A DNA stretch of 64,000 nucleotides from Schistocerca nitens. Its lineage: Eukaryota > Arthropoda > Insecta > Orthoptera > Acrididae. The position numbers were made by a program, and so were the translations under genes. The notes under the pieces were generated by a model. The model was not told the origin of the DNA. It worked only from the letters and a program-made list of their open reading frames with translations, and made no database searches. The stretch spans positions 115,413,501 through 115,477,500 of the forward strand of contig NC_064614.1 in assembly GCF_023898315.1 (NCBI RefSeq). Direction: 5' to 3'. Positions within the stretch are counted from its first letter, which is position 1; every line of letters begins with the position of its first letter. Positions 44,818-55,520 of this stretch are shown here, piece after piece.

Positions 44818-44924
44818 ATTCTTGGAGATGTGGTCCGTCTTCGCAACTAAATGAAAGGCTGGTTGTGCTGTGGTACAAAACACTCTTTCATTTAGTTGCG
44901 TAGACGGACCACATCTCCAAGAAT
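44818..44924. repeat. 107-nt hairpin, 40-bp arms
   Basis: Arms 44818-44857 and 44885-44924 pair over 39 of 40 positions around a 27-nt loop (arm start ATTCTTGGAGATGTGGTCCG). No TA duplication is evident at both ends. Could be a tiny MITE or a structured RNA. Confidence 0.85.
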
Positions 44925-44969
44925 AAATAACTCAGTACGTAAGGTGGTCATGTCATTTTGGTTTTTGTA

Positions 44970-46391
44970 CACTCCTGGAAATTGAAATAAGAACACCGTG
45001 AATTCATTGTCCCAGGAAGGGGAAACTTTATTGACACATTCCTGGGGTCAGATACATCACATGATCACACTGACAGAACCACAGGCACATAGACACAGGC
45101 AACAGAGCATGCACAATGTCGGCACTAGTACAGTGTATATCCACCTTCCGCAGCAATGCAGGCTGCTATTCTCCCATGGAGACGATCGTAGAGATGCTGG
45201 ATGTAGTCCTGTGGAACGGCTTGCTATGCCATTTCCACCTGGCGCCTCAGTTGGACCAGCGTTCGTGTTGGACGTGCAGACCGCGTGAGACGACGCTTCA
45301 TCCAGTCCCAAACATGCTCAATGGGGGACAGATCCGGAGATCTTGCTGGCCAGGGTAGTTGACTTACACCTTCTAGAGCACGTTGGGTGGCACGGGATAC
45401 ATGCGGACGTGCATTGTCCTGTTGGAACAGCAAGTTCCCTTGCCGGTCTAGGAATGGTAGAACGATGGGTTCGATGACGGTTTGGATGTACCGTGCACTA
45501 TTCAGTGTCCCCTCGACGATCACCAGTGGTGTACGGCCAGTGTAGGAGATCGCTCCCCACACCATGATGCCGGGTGTTGGCCCTGTGTGCCTCGGTCGTA
45601 TGCAGTCCTGATTGTGGCGCTCACCTGCATGGCGCCAAACACGCATACGACCATCATTTGCACCAAGTCAGAAGCGACTCTCATCGCTGAAGACGACACG
45701 TCTCCATTCGTCCCTCCATTCACGCCTGTCGCGACACCACTGGAGGCGGGCTGCACGATGTTGGGGCGTGAGCGGAAGACGGCCTAACGGTGTGCGGGAC
45801 CGTAGCCCAGCTTCATGGAGACGGTTGCGAATGGTCCTCGCCGATACCCCAGGAGCAACAGTGTCCCTAATTTGCTGGGAAGTGGCGGTGCGGTCCCCTA
45901 CGGCACTGCGTAGGATCCTACGGTCTTGGCGTGCATCCGTGCATCGCTGCGGTCCGGTCGCAGGTCGACGGGCACGTGCACCTTCCGCCGACCACTGGCG
46001 ACAACATCGATGTACTGTGGAGACCTCACGCCCCACGTGTTGAGCAATTCGGCGGTACGTCCACCCGGCCTCCCGCATGCCCACTATACGCCCTCGCTCA
46101 AAGTCCGTCAACTGCACATACGGTTCACGTCCACGCTGTCGCGGCATGCTACCAGTGTTAAAGACTGCGATGGAGCTCCGTATGCCACGGCAAACTGGCT
46201 GACACTGACGGCGGCGGTGCACAAATGCTGCGCAGCTAGCGCCATTCGACGGCCAACACCGCGGTTCCTGGTGTGTCCGCTGTACCGTGCGTGTGATCAT
46301 TGCTTGTACAGCCCTCTTGCAGTGTCCGGAGCAAGTATGGTGGGTCTGACACACCGGTGTCAATGTGTTCTTTTTTCCATTTCCTGGAGTG
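44970..46391 (-). mobile_element. Tc1-like element, 1422 bp, copy 1
   Basis: TA at 44968-44969 and 46392-46393; ends CACTCCTGGAAATTGAAATA and the inverse of CACTCCTGGAAATGGAAAAA (TIR about 27 bp, 2 mismatches). Same length as the copy at 48261-49682 and nearly identical to it, in the opposite orientation. Confidence 0.95.
45224..46147 (-). pseudogene. Tc1-like transposase with one nonsense codon
   Basis: Same 924-bp gene as 48505-49428, with start ATG at 46147 (MPRQRGREPY). A single in-frame TGA at 45668-45670 replaces the Cys codon after SDESRF, just behind the first catalytic Asp. On either side the frame is open, and the second Asp (QQDNARPHVSR) and Glu (SPDLSPIEHVWDW) are intact. Other differences from the intact copy are only a few amino acids. 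The nonsense change is the only obvious defect. Confidence 0.93.
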
Positions 46392-46393
46392 TA

Positions 46394-46925
46394 TATTGTC
46401 GATGTGCATGTCAGAGAGAGAGCAAGTTTCGTTACTGTTAAACAATCTTTGGTCTGGTCGTTCCACAGTCTTTGCCTCTGTGCAGTTCGATATATTCTTA
46501 GTCGAAGTGTGGTAGGTGATGGACGTATTTTGTAGTGCTGTGTTGACTTGTGATTGTATCTGTTAGAAGAAGAGAGATTGATTGTAAAGGACAGGGAGGA
46601 TGAATATGATGTATATGCTGAAACCTGAAAGGAATATAAATTTTGAATAATGTTATTATATTTTGAAGAGAAAAAGTTTTAGGAAGACTGCAACATCGCG
46701 CAGCTAATTTCTATGAATAATTGTTGTCAGCTATTTCACGTGTTCATAAATGGGGAAAGACCATCCTACTTCCCTGGGTCATGCATTAACTTATTAACTG
46801 ATTTAGCTGTTTAATTTTTATAGAAATTCTCTGTTAATATTGTACCCTCTTTAAATCATTGTTCACTTTGTTAAACTTAATATTGTTCAGACGTATGTTA
46901 ACGTGTGAAATCACACAGAGCTTTA
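46394..46925. other. No recognised feature
   Basis: Sequence between the Tc1-like element and a SINE; no coding motif. Confidence 0.4.
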
Positions 46926-47121
46926 ATGGTTCAAATGGCTCTGAGCACTATGCGACTTAACTTCTGAGGTCATCAGTCGCCTAGAACTTAGAACTAATTA
47001 AACCTAACTAACCTAAGGACATCACACACATCCATGCCCGAGGCAGGATTCGAACCTGCGACCGCAGCGGTCACGCGGTTCCAGACTGAAGCGCCTTTAA
47101 CCGCACGGCCACACCGGCCGG
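46926..47121 (-). mobile_element. tRNA-derived SINE, head type A
   Basis: Minus copy with full head and tail; perfect 14-bp target duplication CACACAGAGCTTTA at 46912-46925 and 47122-47135. Confidence 0.94.
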
Positions 47122-47135
47122 CACACAGAGCTTTA

Positions 47136-48258
47136 CTCTGTCTTTTTGAATATATATTTTAGTCTAAAATCGTTGTGTTGGAATATCATTTCATAGGAAT
47201 AGTTACTCATCTCAACCCACTGTTTATCATTGCGCATTATAACATCTCACAGTTTGAATATAGTTTGGAAATTTTATTTAGAAATAGAAATCTAGCTTAG
47301 GCGCTGCCTGCTTGCTGTTTGCTGTTGTATTTTCGAGAAATGTGCAACAACGTTGTCAAGACGTGAGATAAGTGGAGATTGTGGTTAATATCAGATAATT
47401 GCTTTGCTTCCGTTACGCATTTAATATAATGACAAGCCGCATTCAGATCAGTTACAATTCAGTTTAAATTAGGTTCTGCTTAGTCAAAGATTAGCATACA
47501 AGTTTAAGTTGGAAACCAGTTTGTGGGGACATAGTTTCGGTAATACGCAGACTTTTATAGAGTGAGAGGTAAAGTTGCGCTCAATTTCATACAGAAACAA
47601 ATATTTCTTTTTGGATGATTTATTCTGATGAGTATAGTGATTTACAAATTCCACATGTAATTTAATAAAACGAGAAAAAGAAAAATTGTGATTTAATATG
47701 CCGACATGTTGAATTCTAACAAAAATGCCAGTATTTCGTTTTTTAAAATAAAAGGGTGGGGGGAAGCAAAAGAGGGGAAGTTGAGGTAACCCATGTAACT
47801 GCAACCACATCACAGCGGAACACTTGATTCTGGAGATATCGCATGACGTAACCACAAGGTTAGGGCTGTTATGATAAGCTGACGAGGACTGCTAAGCGTG
47901 TGGACAAGGTCACGGGGAGCTACTCGTTCAAGCTACTGCTCCGCCGAAGTTGTCGGCACTCTGGAACTAATGTCACACAGCGTAATACGCAGCGCTTACG
48001 TCAAAGCAAGATGATTTGCCACAAACCACTTGCCTGGCCGCTGGACTAAGAGGACGCTCGTGTTTGACAAAAAAATCGTGCCACCGGCTGAGGGCGTGCA
48101 ACTGTAGCTAAACTTAGTTTCGGAAAATCACTGACGCTGGATATACGTGTATAAGGGTTCGTATCTCACGCTTTTAAGTTGTAGGAACGAATTACCAATA
48201 ATGGTTCCAAAACGCAGTCGTGAATTCTGTAGTAAAACCTAACTCTTTAAAATGGTTC
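47136..48258. other. No recognised feature
   Basis: About 1.1 kb between the SINE and the second Tc1-like copy; nothing recognised. Confidence 0.4.
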
Positions 48259-48260
48259 TA

Positions 48261-49682
48261 CACTCCTGGAAATGGAAAAAAGAACACATTGACACCTGTG
48301 TGTCAGACCCACCATACTTGCTCCGGACACTGCGAGAGGGCTGTACAAGCAATGATCACACGCACGGCACAGCGGACACACCAGGAACCGCGGTGTTGGC
48401 CGTCGAATGGCGCTAGCTGCGCAGCATTTGTGCACCGCCGCCGTCAGTGTCAGCCAGTTTGCCGTGGCATACGGAGCTCCATCGCAGTCTTTAACACTGG
48501 TAGCATGCCGCGACAGCCTGGACGTGAACCGTATGTGCAGTTGACGGACTTTGAGCGAGGGCGTATAGTGGGCATGCGAGAGGCTGGGTGGACTTACCGC
48601 CGAATTGCTCAACACGTGGGGCGTGAGGTCTCCACAGTACATCGATGTTGTCGCCAGTGGTCGGCGGAAGGTGCACGTGCCCGTCGACCTGCGACCGGAC
48701 CGCAGCGACGCACGGATGCACGCCAAGACCGTAGGATCCTACGCAGTGCCGTAGGGGACCGCACCGCCACTTCCCAGCAAATTAGGGACACTGTTGCTCC
48801 TGGGGTATCGGCGAGGACCATTCGCAACCGTCTCCATGAAGCTGGGCTACGGTCCCGCACACCGTTAGGCCGTCTTCCGCTCATGCCCCAACATCGTGCA
48901 GCCCGCCTCCAGTGGTGTCGCGACAGGCGTGAATGGAGGGACGAATGGAGACGTGTCGTCTTCAGCGATGAGAGTCGCTTCTGCCTTGGTGCCAATGATG
49001 GTCGTATGCGTGTTTGGCGCCGTGCAGGTGAGCGCCACAATCAGGACTGCATACGACCGAGGCACACAGGGCCAACACCCGGCATCATGGTGTGGGAAGC
49101 GATCTCCTACACTGGCCGTACACCACTGGTGATCGTCGAGGGGACACTGAATAGTGCACGGTACATCCAAACCGTCATCGAACCCATCGTTCTACCATTC
49201 CTAGACCGGCAAGGGAACTTGCTGTTCCAACAGGACAATGCACGTCCGCATGTATCCCGTGCCACCCAACGTGCTCTAGAAGGTGTAAGTCAACTACCCT
49301 GGCCAGCAAGATCTCCGGATCTGTCCCCCATTGAGCATGTTTGGGACTGGATGAAGCGTCGTCTCACGCGGTCTGCACGTCCAGCACGAACGCTGGTCCA
49401 ACTGAGGCGCCAGGTGGAAATGGCATAGCAAGCCGTTCCACAGGACTACATCCAGCATCTCTACGATCGTCTCCATGGGAGAATAGCAGCCTGCATTGCT
49501 GCGGAAGGTGGATATACACTGTACTAGTGCCGACATTGTGCATGCTCTGTTGCCTGTGTCTATGTGCCTGTGGTTCTGTCAGTGTGATCATGTGATGTAT
49601 CTGACCCCAGGAATGTGTCAATAAAGTTTCCCCTTCCTGGGACAATGAATTCACGGTGTTCTTATTTCAATTTCCAGGAGTG
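48261..49682 (+). mobile_element. Tc1-like element, 1422 bp, copy 2 (apparently intact)
   Basis: TA at 48259-48260 and 49683-49684, with the same 27-bp imperfect TIRs as copy 1. One uninterrupted transposase gene. After the stop codon a non-coding region of about 250 bp leads to the right TIR and contains AATAAAG (49620), a possible polyadenylation signal. Confidence 0.96.
48505..49428 (+). CDS. Tc1-like transposase, 307 aa, D-32-E spacing
   Basis: Cut-and-paste transposase. I choose ATG 48505 (MPRQPGREPYVQLTDFERGR) because the copy at 44970 starts the same way and the DNA-binding region follows directly; the frame is open upstream to 48220 through the TIR. First helix-turn-helix: FERGRIVGMREAGWTYRRIA; second around TSQQIRDTVAPGVSARTIRN. 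Core: Asp in RVVFSDESRFCLG, Asp in LLFQQDNARPHVS, Glu in SPDLSPIEHVWDW. Codon by codon there are 32 residues between the last Asp and Glu, two fewer than the Tc1 norm of 34. No internal stops; total length is slightly short for Tc1 transposases (about 340). Confidence 0.94.
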   Translation: MPRQPGREPYVQLTDFERGRIVGMREAGWTYRRIAQHVGREVSTVHRCCRQWSAEGARARRPATGPQRRTDARQDRRILRSAVGDRTATSQQIRDTVAPGVSARTIRNRLHEAGLRSRTPLGRLPLMPQHRAARLQWCRDRREWRDEWRRVVFSDESRFCLGANDGRMRVWRRAGERHNQDCIRPRHTGPTPGIMVWEAISYTGRTPLVIVEGTLNSARYIQTVIEPIVLPFLDRQGNLLFQQDNARPHVSRATQRALEGVSQLPWPARSPDLSPIEHVWDWMKRRLTRSARPARTLVQLRRQVEMA

Positions 49683-49864
49683 TATTATCCAGTATCAATA
49701 GGATGAGAAAAACGTCATTTTTTGCATTGTACTCTTCATTACTATATCTAAAATAAAAAATTAATGTGCAACATTGAAAAAGCGTTTTTCTTGCAGAATA
49801 CTGCAAATTATTTTTTTTTATTTGAGCAGCCACATAGAGTTCATCTTTCATCAAGGCGTCTTCA

Positions 49865-50055
49865 AAAAATGGCTCTGAGCACTATGGGACTTAACTTCTG
49901 AGGTCATCAGTTCCCTAGAACTTAGAACTACTTAAACCCAACTAACCTAAGGATATGAAACACATCCATGCCCGAGGCAGGATTCGAATCTGCGACCGTA
50001 GCGGTCGCGCGGTTCCAGAGTGTAGCGCCTAGAACTGTTCGGCCACTCCGGCCGG
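49865..50055 (-). mobile_element. tRNA-derived SINE, head type A
   Basis: Minus copy with A-rich start; target duplication CAAGGCGTCTTCA at 49852-49864 and CAAGGCGTTTTCA at 50056-50068, one mismatch. Confidence 0.92.
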
Positions 50056-50156
50056 CAAGGCGTTTTCAGTGGGCGTCCTGTAATATTATGCTTCTTTTTT
50101 TGTTATCACACGTGGGTTATAGATTTATAAACAGTTCGTGGAAGTTTTCTTTAATA

Positions 50157-51675
50157 CTGGGTGCTTATAATTAAACTTTCCCTATTTAACACATTATAAC
50201 ACGGAAACTAATTACCGTACGAGTACCAAGCTTGGTAGCATTAATGTCAAGTACATGCGGAAAAGAAATAATGCAGAATTAATTCAATTGAAACACTTTT
50301 AATGTGCTGCTACGGTACATCCTACCATTACATACAGGTACCATTACTGCTACAAAAGGGGCTCCATATGGCGCCCATCAGTGTCCAGAAGAGTCTCAAA
50401 GCGCAGTATTGTATTCTTCACAGCAGGAGACATGTCCGGAAGTATGCTCGCTACCTCTCTTGATATGCTGTGTTTCAGATCAGCACATGTGTGTGTGTTC
50501 GCCTGGTAAACCCTGTCCTTCAGGTAGCTCCACAGCCAGAAATTACAGGGTGTGAGATCAAGTGATCGTGCCGGCCAAGCATTTGGAAACGATCGGCTGA
50601 TAATTCGATCGTTTGCAAATGTGTTTCGGAGAAGCAGGTGAACGTCACGAGCGATGTGCGGTGGGGCCCCATCTTGCATGAAAACTGTTGAGTTCAGTGC
50701 GTCTCTCTCCTGTAGAGAGGGTATGACATGCTGGCGAAGCATATCGCAGTAACGCTGGTCAGTCACACTGCACGTCTTTGGACCTTCAGCGCCAACCTGT
50801 TAAAAAAAGAATGGGCCTATGATGAACGTAACCGTGAAGCCACACCATACGGCGATACATGCAGCATAAAGGCGAGCTTCATGCAGTGCTTGGAGTTGAA
50901 GATATCTACTCTAGGCAATTCTGTTTGTTTACTTCAACCGCCAGAGAAAAATGAGCTTCGTCTATCTGTAGGACGGTCCAGGGGCAGCCCTAGTCAGCTT
51001 TGCGAGAAAATGGAGAGCAAAGTCAACACGTCGTTGTGTGCCCTGTGGTACAAGCTGCTGTACAATATGGGTCTTGTACGGATACGATTTGAGAATGGTT
51101 CGAAGCACCTTCCGTACATTGAACCACGGGATGTTCAACTGTCGTGACACAGCACGCGCAGTGCCTGACGATCGGGAATTGCGCGCAGCGTTGTCTGCCA
51201 TAGCAACAGCGATTTCATCAACAATCTGCGGCGCAACCGGTCATCGGCCTCTTCCCGGAGAGACGCCCAGATCTCCAGTTGATTCGAACTTCTTCATCAT
51301 GCTCCGCAGAGCAGCTGGAGAAAGAGGACCCTTCCGTAATCCTTTCAGTTGGCGATATTCTCGAACCGAAGCTGCGGCATTACTATTGTTTTGATAATAG
51401 AGCTACACAAATAATGCCCTGCTCCTTTTGTCCAAGCTCATATTGATACATCAAAAAGTGCACTGCGACTGGTCAGGTGCGTGAGACTATGAATCACGTC
51501 GACTGATCACGGCATCTGGTGGCCATTGTTGGAACTCGACGGTGGCGCTGTGACGCATGGGAATGTTGCACCCCATATTCTGGACGTTAATGCTACCACG
51601 TTTGGTACTCGTCCGGAAATTAGTTTCCGTGACATAAGGCCTTAAATAGGCAAAGTTTTTTTTATAACCACCCGC
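50157..51675 (-). mobile_element. DDD-type Tc1/mariner-superfamily element, 1.5 kb
   Basis: Both ends are inverted copies for about 100 bp (start GGGTGNTTATAA...; GGAAACTAATT and GAGTACCAA..TGGTAGCATTAA shared), with TA at 50155-50156 and 51676-51677. One decayed transposase gene on the minus strand. Confidence 0.85.
50350..51201 (-). pseudogene. DDD transposase, decayed
   Basis: N-terminal piece 50962-51201 reads SRSSGTARAVSRQLNIPWFN and KVLRTILKSYPYKTHIVQQL (helix-turn-helix and linker). The middle with the first Asp is frameshifted near 50800-50960. The C-terminal piece 50350-50766 has VFMQDGAPPHIARD (second Asp), then RSLDLTPCNFWLWSYLKDRV, where the third catalytic Asp of the CDFWLW block is Asn. 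I count 42 residues between the two positions. Ends DTDGRHMEPLL. The missing Asp alone would abolish catalysis. Confidence 0.8.
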
Positions 51676-51899
51676 TAAAACAGACAGCTATTTGCAGTAA
51701 AATGCCTAACTCTCTTTTTGAAAACCATACAGCTTTCTCTCATGTGGAAAATCGGTTGACAGACTTCACTTTTTCGTGTAGTCAATGCGGTTTCGTAACA
51801 TAGCATTTCAACTGCTATTATCGATGTCCAAAGTGTTAATTGTTTTGTAAATGTTGTCAACTTTCTCTCAGTTTTTTGCTTTCTCTTGTTTCCTGTCTG

Positions 51900-51942
<43 letters not shown>

Positions 51943-51956
51943 TTGTGAAAGTGGCC
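51676..51956. other. No gene; contains a GT microsatellite
   Basis: Nothing but the dinucleotide run at 51902-51941. Confidence 0.5.
51902..51941. repeat. (TG)20 microsatellite
   Basis: Uninterrupted TG tract of 40 bp. Confidence 0.97.
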
Positions 51957-52490
51957 CGATGTTGGATTGCTTCGGAACGTGAGAACAGGCACACATGCCG
52001 TCAAGGTTTTGGTGGATCACGTCTGATCACCACTAGGGAGAATCGCCTTCACATCTGTGTCTGCTATCCTAGAACAGGTAACAGACTCTCCGCAACAAGC
52101 TGTGTCATCCTGAACCACTTGTTGGAGACCAGCAGCAGCCGGGCTAGGAATTACCGTCCTATGCGAAGGCCTCCATTAACACCACTTGTTTGGAGTGGTG
52201 CTGCTGTCAGGTAGCACGGATGGAGAGTAAATGGCGACACACTGTGTTCAGTGATGATTGGCTGTCTGCACAACCCTGGATGATCCACATAGGACAGTAC
52301 AGTGACGACATGGGGAGACGTCCCATTCTTCTAATGTTCTGTAGAGGCACAGTGGTGTAACCCGTGGCGTCATGTTGCAGGGAGCGGGGCCAACGACATA
52401 TACAGGTCCTGCTACGAACTTGTGACGTCACACTAGTTGTCTTGCCCGCCACACTTCGCGAACACTCGACACTGTGCTGGTTCCACGGTA
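51957..52490 (+). pseudogene. Possible Tc1-like transposase relic
   Basis: Plus-strand fragments such as RNYRPMRRPPLTPL, then ESKWRHTVFSDDWL (first-Asp block, VVFSDESRF-like) and GRRPILLMFCRGTVV resemble the middle of a Tc1-like transposase in order and spacing. Heavily broken; no TIRs seen. Confidence 0.5.
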
Positions 52491-52839
52491 AACCAATATT
52501 TCATTGAAAATGTACCCACTTCATTTTGTAGAGTGCTATCGACACCATGCATGCATTTAAGCACTAAATCAAGAACTATTAAATTCATCTAAAATGGTTA
52601 CTCGCTCTCTGCCAGAGACAGTTTTCAGATATAGATGTTTACACCATTCCAAAGACTCTTTTGCATTGTCGTGTTGGAAAAAGCACATCACCTTCCTGCC
52701 GAAGAGATGGCAATAGCTTGGGGGCAACAGCTTGTACAATGTAGTGGGCGCTGGTTACTTTACGTGAAGAAACACCAAATGCGACCGCGAGTTATGACTG
52801 ATGACCCCGCCCACAATCAAGCCTGGACTGGTAGCCTAG
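52491..52839. other. No clear feature
   Basis: Probably more transposon debris between two Tc1-like relics, but I cannot assign it. Confidence 0.35.
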
Positions 52840-53330
52840 CGTCGTGAGCGCACTATGGAATAGGCAGCTCACCAGACGTACACCACCATAACTCGCGTAC
52901 AGACAGAAACTTCTCTCATCACTGAAGACAAGAGAGCGTCATTCCAGTTCCCATTCGACTCTTTCACGGCACCAGAGTAGCCCTGCTGGGCGGTGTCCTG
53001 GTGTCAGTAGTAGCCCGCCCAGAGGCACACCTGATCTTAGCCAAGCAGACGGTGGCCAGTGGTCGCTTATGACACAGCAGGTGAAATGTGTGCCCGGATT
53101 TCGTCCCTCCATCATGTTCGAGCGACCACCGCTGCTTGCGAAAAGCGTCGATCTCGCCATGCGTCTGTACTACGCCTACGTCCAGAACATGGTGTGGGAA
53201 CGCCCCACAGACCACTGCTGAAAGCAGAGACACACCACGGATTACATTGTACCGAACATGTGCAACAATCTGTCAAGACTTCTACCCGGCTTCTTGCAGG
53301 CCCAAAATGCGGCCCCGTTCAAAAAATGAG
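52840..53330 (-). pseudogene. Tc1-like transposase N-terminal relic
   Basis: Minus strand starts FERGRILGLQEAG near 53325 (first helix-turn-helix of Tc1-like proteins), with GLLLTPGHRPAGLLWCRERVEWELE (linker ahead of the first Asp, 52939-53010) and a degraded S(V/M)REVSVCT-like block after it. Frameshifts throughout. It is cut on the right where a LINE fragment begins at about 53335. Confidence 0.65.
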
Positions 53331-53339
53331 CTGTTCAAC

Positions 53340-54047
53340 TGTGGGTATGTCAATTCTGACGCTGCAGTTAATAATAGAAGTAAGACTAAAGAAAAATCAA
53401 GACACAGACATAGGATTTGTCGACCTGGAAAAAGCGTTCGATGGTGTAAAATGGTGCAAAATGTTCCAAATTCTGAGAAAAATAGGGATAAGCTATAGGG
53501 AGAGACGGGTCATATACAATATGTACAAGAGCCAAGAGGAAACAATAAGAGTGGAAGACCAAGAACGAAGAGCTCGTATTAAAATGTGTGTAAGACAAGG
53601 ATGTAGTCTTTCACCCCTCATGTTCAATCTGTACATCGAGGAAGCAATAATGGGAAAAAAGGTTCAGGGGTGGAAGCCGGCCGCTGTGGCCGAGCGGTTC
53701 TAGGCGCTTCAGTCCGGAACCGCGCTGCTGCTACGGTCACAGGTTCGACTCCTGCCTCGGGAATGGATGTGTGTGATGATCTTAGGTCAGTTAGGTTGAA
53801 GTTGTTCTAAGTCTAGGGGACTGATGACCTCAGATGTTAAGTCCCATAGTGCCTAGAGCCATTTGAACCAGGGGTGGAATTAAAATTCAAGGTGAAAGGA
53901 TATAAATGATAGAATTGCTGATGACATTGCTATCCCGAGTGAAAGTGAAGAAGAATTACATGATCTGCTGAGTGGAATGAGCATTCTAATGAGTACAGAG
54001 TATGGATTGAGAGTAAATCGAAGAAAGACGAAGGTAATGAGAAAACA
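53340..54047 (+). pseudogene. RTE-like LINE reverse transcriptase, split by a SINE
   Basis: Plus strand: NQDTDIGFVDLEKAFDGVKW, GISYRERRVIYNMYKSQ, KMCVRQGCSLSPLMFNLYIE and IMGKKVQG up to the SINE. After it, GIKIQG-like, then IADDIAIPSESEEELHDLL (catalytic pair kept, preceding residues damaged) and EYGLRVNRRKTKVMRK to 54047. Rejoining the two parts across the target duplication restores colinearity with reverse transcriptase, apart from one stop near 53907. The rest of the LINE is missing because a different LINE fragment follows. Confidence 0.82.
53676..53868 (+). mobile_element. tRNA-derived SINE, head type A
   Basis: GCCGGCCGCTGTGGCCGAGC head, B-box GGTTCGACTCC, shared tail. 11-bp duplication CAGGGGTGGAA at 53665-53675 and 53869-53879. 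Confidence 0.92.
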
Positions 54048-54690
54048 CGTGGCGCCCACGTGCGCTAAATGTGGTGGCGCGCATGCTGCAAACTCGCGCT
54101 GCGGCGCGTACATAAAGAAGAGGACACAGGCCGCCGCAAGAAAAGTGGCAAATAAGGAAGAGGTTGCGGCCCCACAAGGACCGCGCCAACAAGATGTCAG
54201 CGAGGCTGGAGTCCCGCCCAGCGCCGCCGCCGATGACGCAGTGGCTGCTCTCAAAGCCGCAATGGAGGCAGAGAGGGCAGCCACTCAGAAGGAGCTCGTC
54301 GCCGTTCACCGGCAGCTCCAACAACTGAGGGAGGAACGCAGGACGGCGACGAAGAAGACACTCGCCCCCGACGCCACCCCCACGGTGGTTCGACAAGCAG
54401 GGGTAGACGCGGCGACCCAGACGGGTGTTCCGCCGCGGACGGACGCAGCAACACAAACGGACGTCGCCCCGGAACCTGTAGCAATACAGGAGACCGGGGA
54501 GACGCCCATGGACGTGGCACCGTCCGCCCCATGGGAAACACGAAGAAGAGGGTGAGAAACTGCGCACCGATGTCATCCCTTTCCCCGACAGCAGCAACAT
54601 GCCGGTGGTGCTGAGGAAGATCGCCACCTTGCTGCGGGATGGGCGCTTCAACGCGCAGCAAAACCCATACCTCTTCGCCCAGGTAGAAGG
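54048..54690 (+). pseudogene. Jockey-type LINE ORF1 (gag-like) fragment
   Basis: Begins with a CCHC-like zinc knuckle, CAKCGGAHAANSRC (54062-54103), then a basic/coiled-coil-rich region with ELVAVHRQLQQLREERR and a Pro/Thr-rich stretch with DAATQT repeats. One frameshift near 54545 moves on to EKLRTDVIPFPDSSNMPVV and LRKIATLLRDGRFNAQQNPY. This is the order of jockey-clade ORF1 C-termini. It is far more G+C-rich than its surroundings. It reads in frame from the preceding reverse transcriptase remnant, an accidental fusion. Confidence 0.72.
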
Positions 54691-54692
54691 AG

Positions 54693-55518
54693 GGGACTGA
54701 CACCATGAATCCTGCAGGGCTGGCCATAAATCCGTAAGAGTACAACGGGGTGGAGATCGCTTCTGAACTGCACGTTGCAAGGCGGCCCAGATTTGCTCAG
54801 TTATGTTCATGTCTGGGGAGTCAGGTGGCCAGCGGAAGTGATTAAACTCAGAAGAGTGTTCCTGAAGCCACTGTGTAGCAATTCTGGCTGTGTGAGGTGT
54901 CGCATTATCCTACTGCAATTGCCCAATTCCGTCGGAAGGCTCAATGGACATGAACAGATGCAGTTCATCAGACAGGGTGCTTACGTTCGTGTCACCTATC
55001 AAAGTCGTATCTACAGGTATCAGGGGTCCCATATCACTCCAACTGCATACGCCCCACGCCATTGGGTCGCACACTGACACTTTTTGATAGCCCAATATTG
55101 AAATCTGCAGCAATTTGCGGAAGGGTTGTACTGCTGTCACGTTGAACGATTCTCTCCAGTCGTCGGTGGGCCCGTTCTTGCAAGTCTTTTTCCGGACTTG
55201 GCGATGTTGGAGATTTGATGATTCACCGGATTCCTGATATTCACGGTACATTCGTGAAATGGTCGTACGAGAAAATCCCCATTTAATCGCTACCTTGGAG
55301 ATGCTGTGTCGCATTGCTCGTGCGCCGACTGTAACACCATGTTCAAACTCACCTAATTCTCGATAACTTGACATTGCAGCAGCAGTAACCGATCTAAAAA
55401 CTGCGCCAGACACTTGTCTAAAAATAGGCGTTGCCGACCGCAGCGCCATATTCTGCCTGTTTACATATCTCTGTATTTGAATACGCATTCCTATACCAGT
55501 TTCTTTGGCGCTTCAGTG
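54693..55518 (-). mobile_element. Tc1-like element (D-36-E family), one end missing
   Basis: The right end is the family TIR (TTTCTTTGGCGCTTCAGTG before TA, 55519-55520). The left TIR is absent; the copy stops at about 54693 against LINE ORF1 sequence. Minus-strand transposase: SYRELGEFEHGVTVGARAMR, SKVAIKWGFSRTTISRMYRE (helix-turn-helix), then a deletion removing the first catalytic Asp region, and a C-terminal remnant with MNITEQIWAALQRAVQKRSP, where the Glu block IIEHIW reads ITEQIW, so the catalytic Glu is lost. Inactive. Confidence 0.85.
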
Positions 55519-55520
55519 TA

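Noticed and set aside
45612-46441. Long frames on the plus strand opposite the Tc1-like gene (and their equivalents at 48247-49170)
   Set aside because: Antisense shadows of the G+C-rich transposase gene, present in both copies only because the DNA is the same.
53986-54810. 274-codon minus frame
   Set aside because: Antisense to LINE ORF1, low complexity, spans the junction with a Tc1-like element; only its last part corresponds to real transposase sequence.
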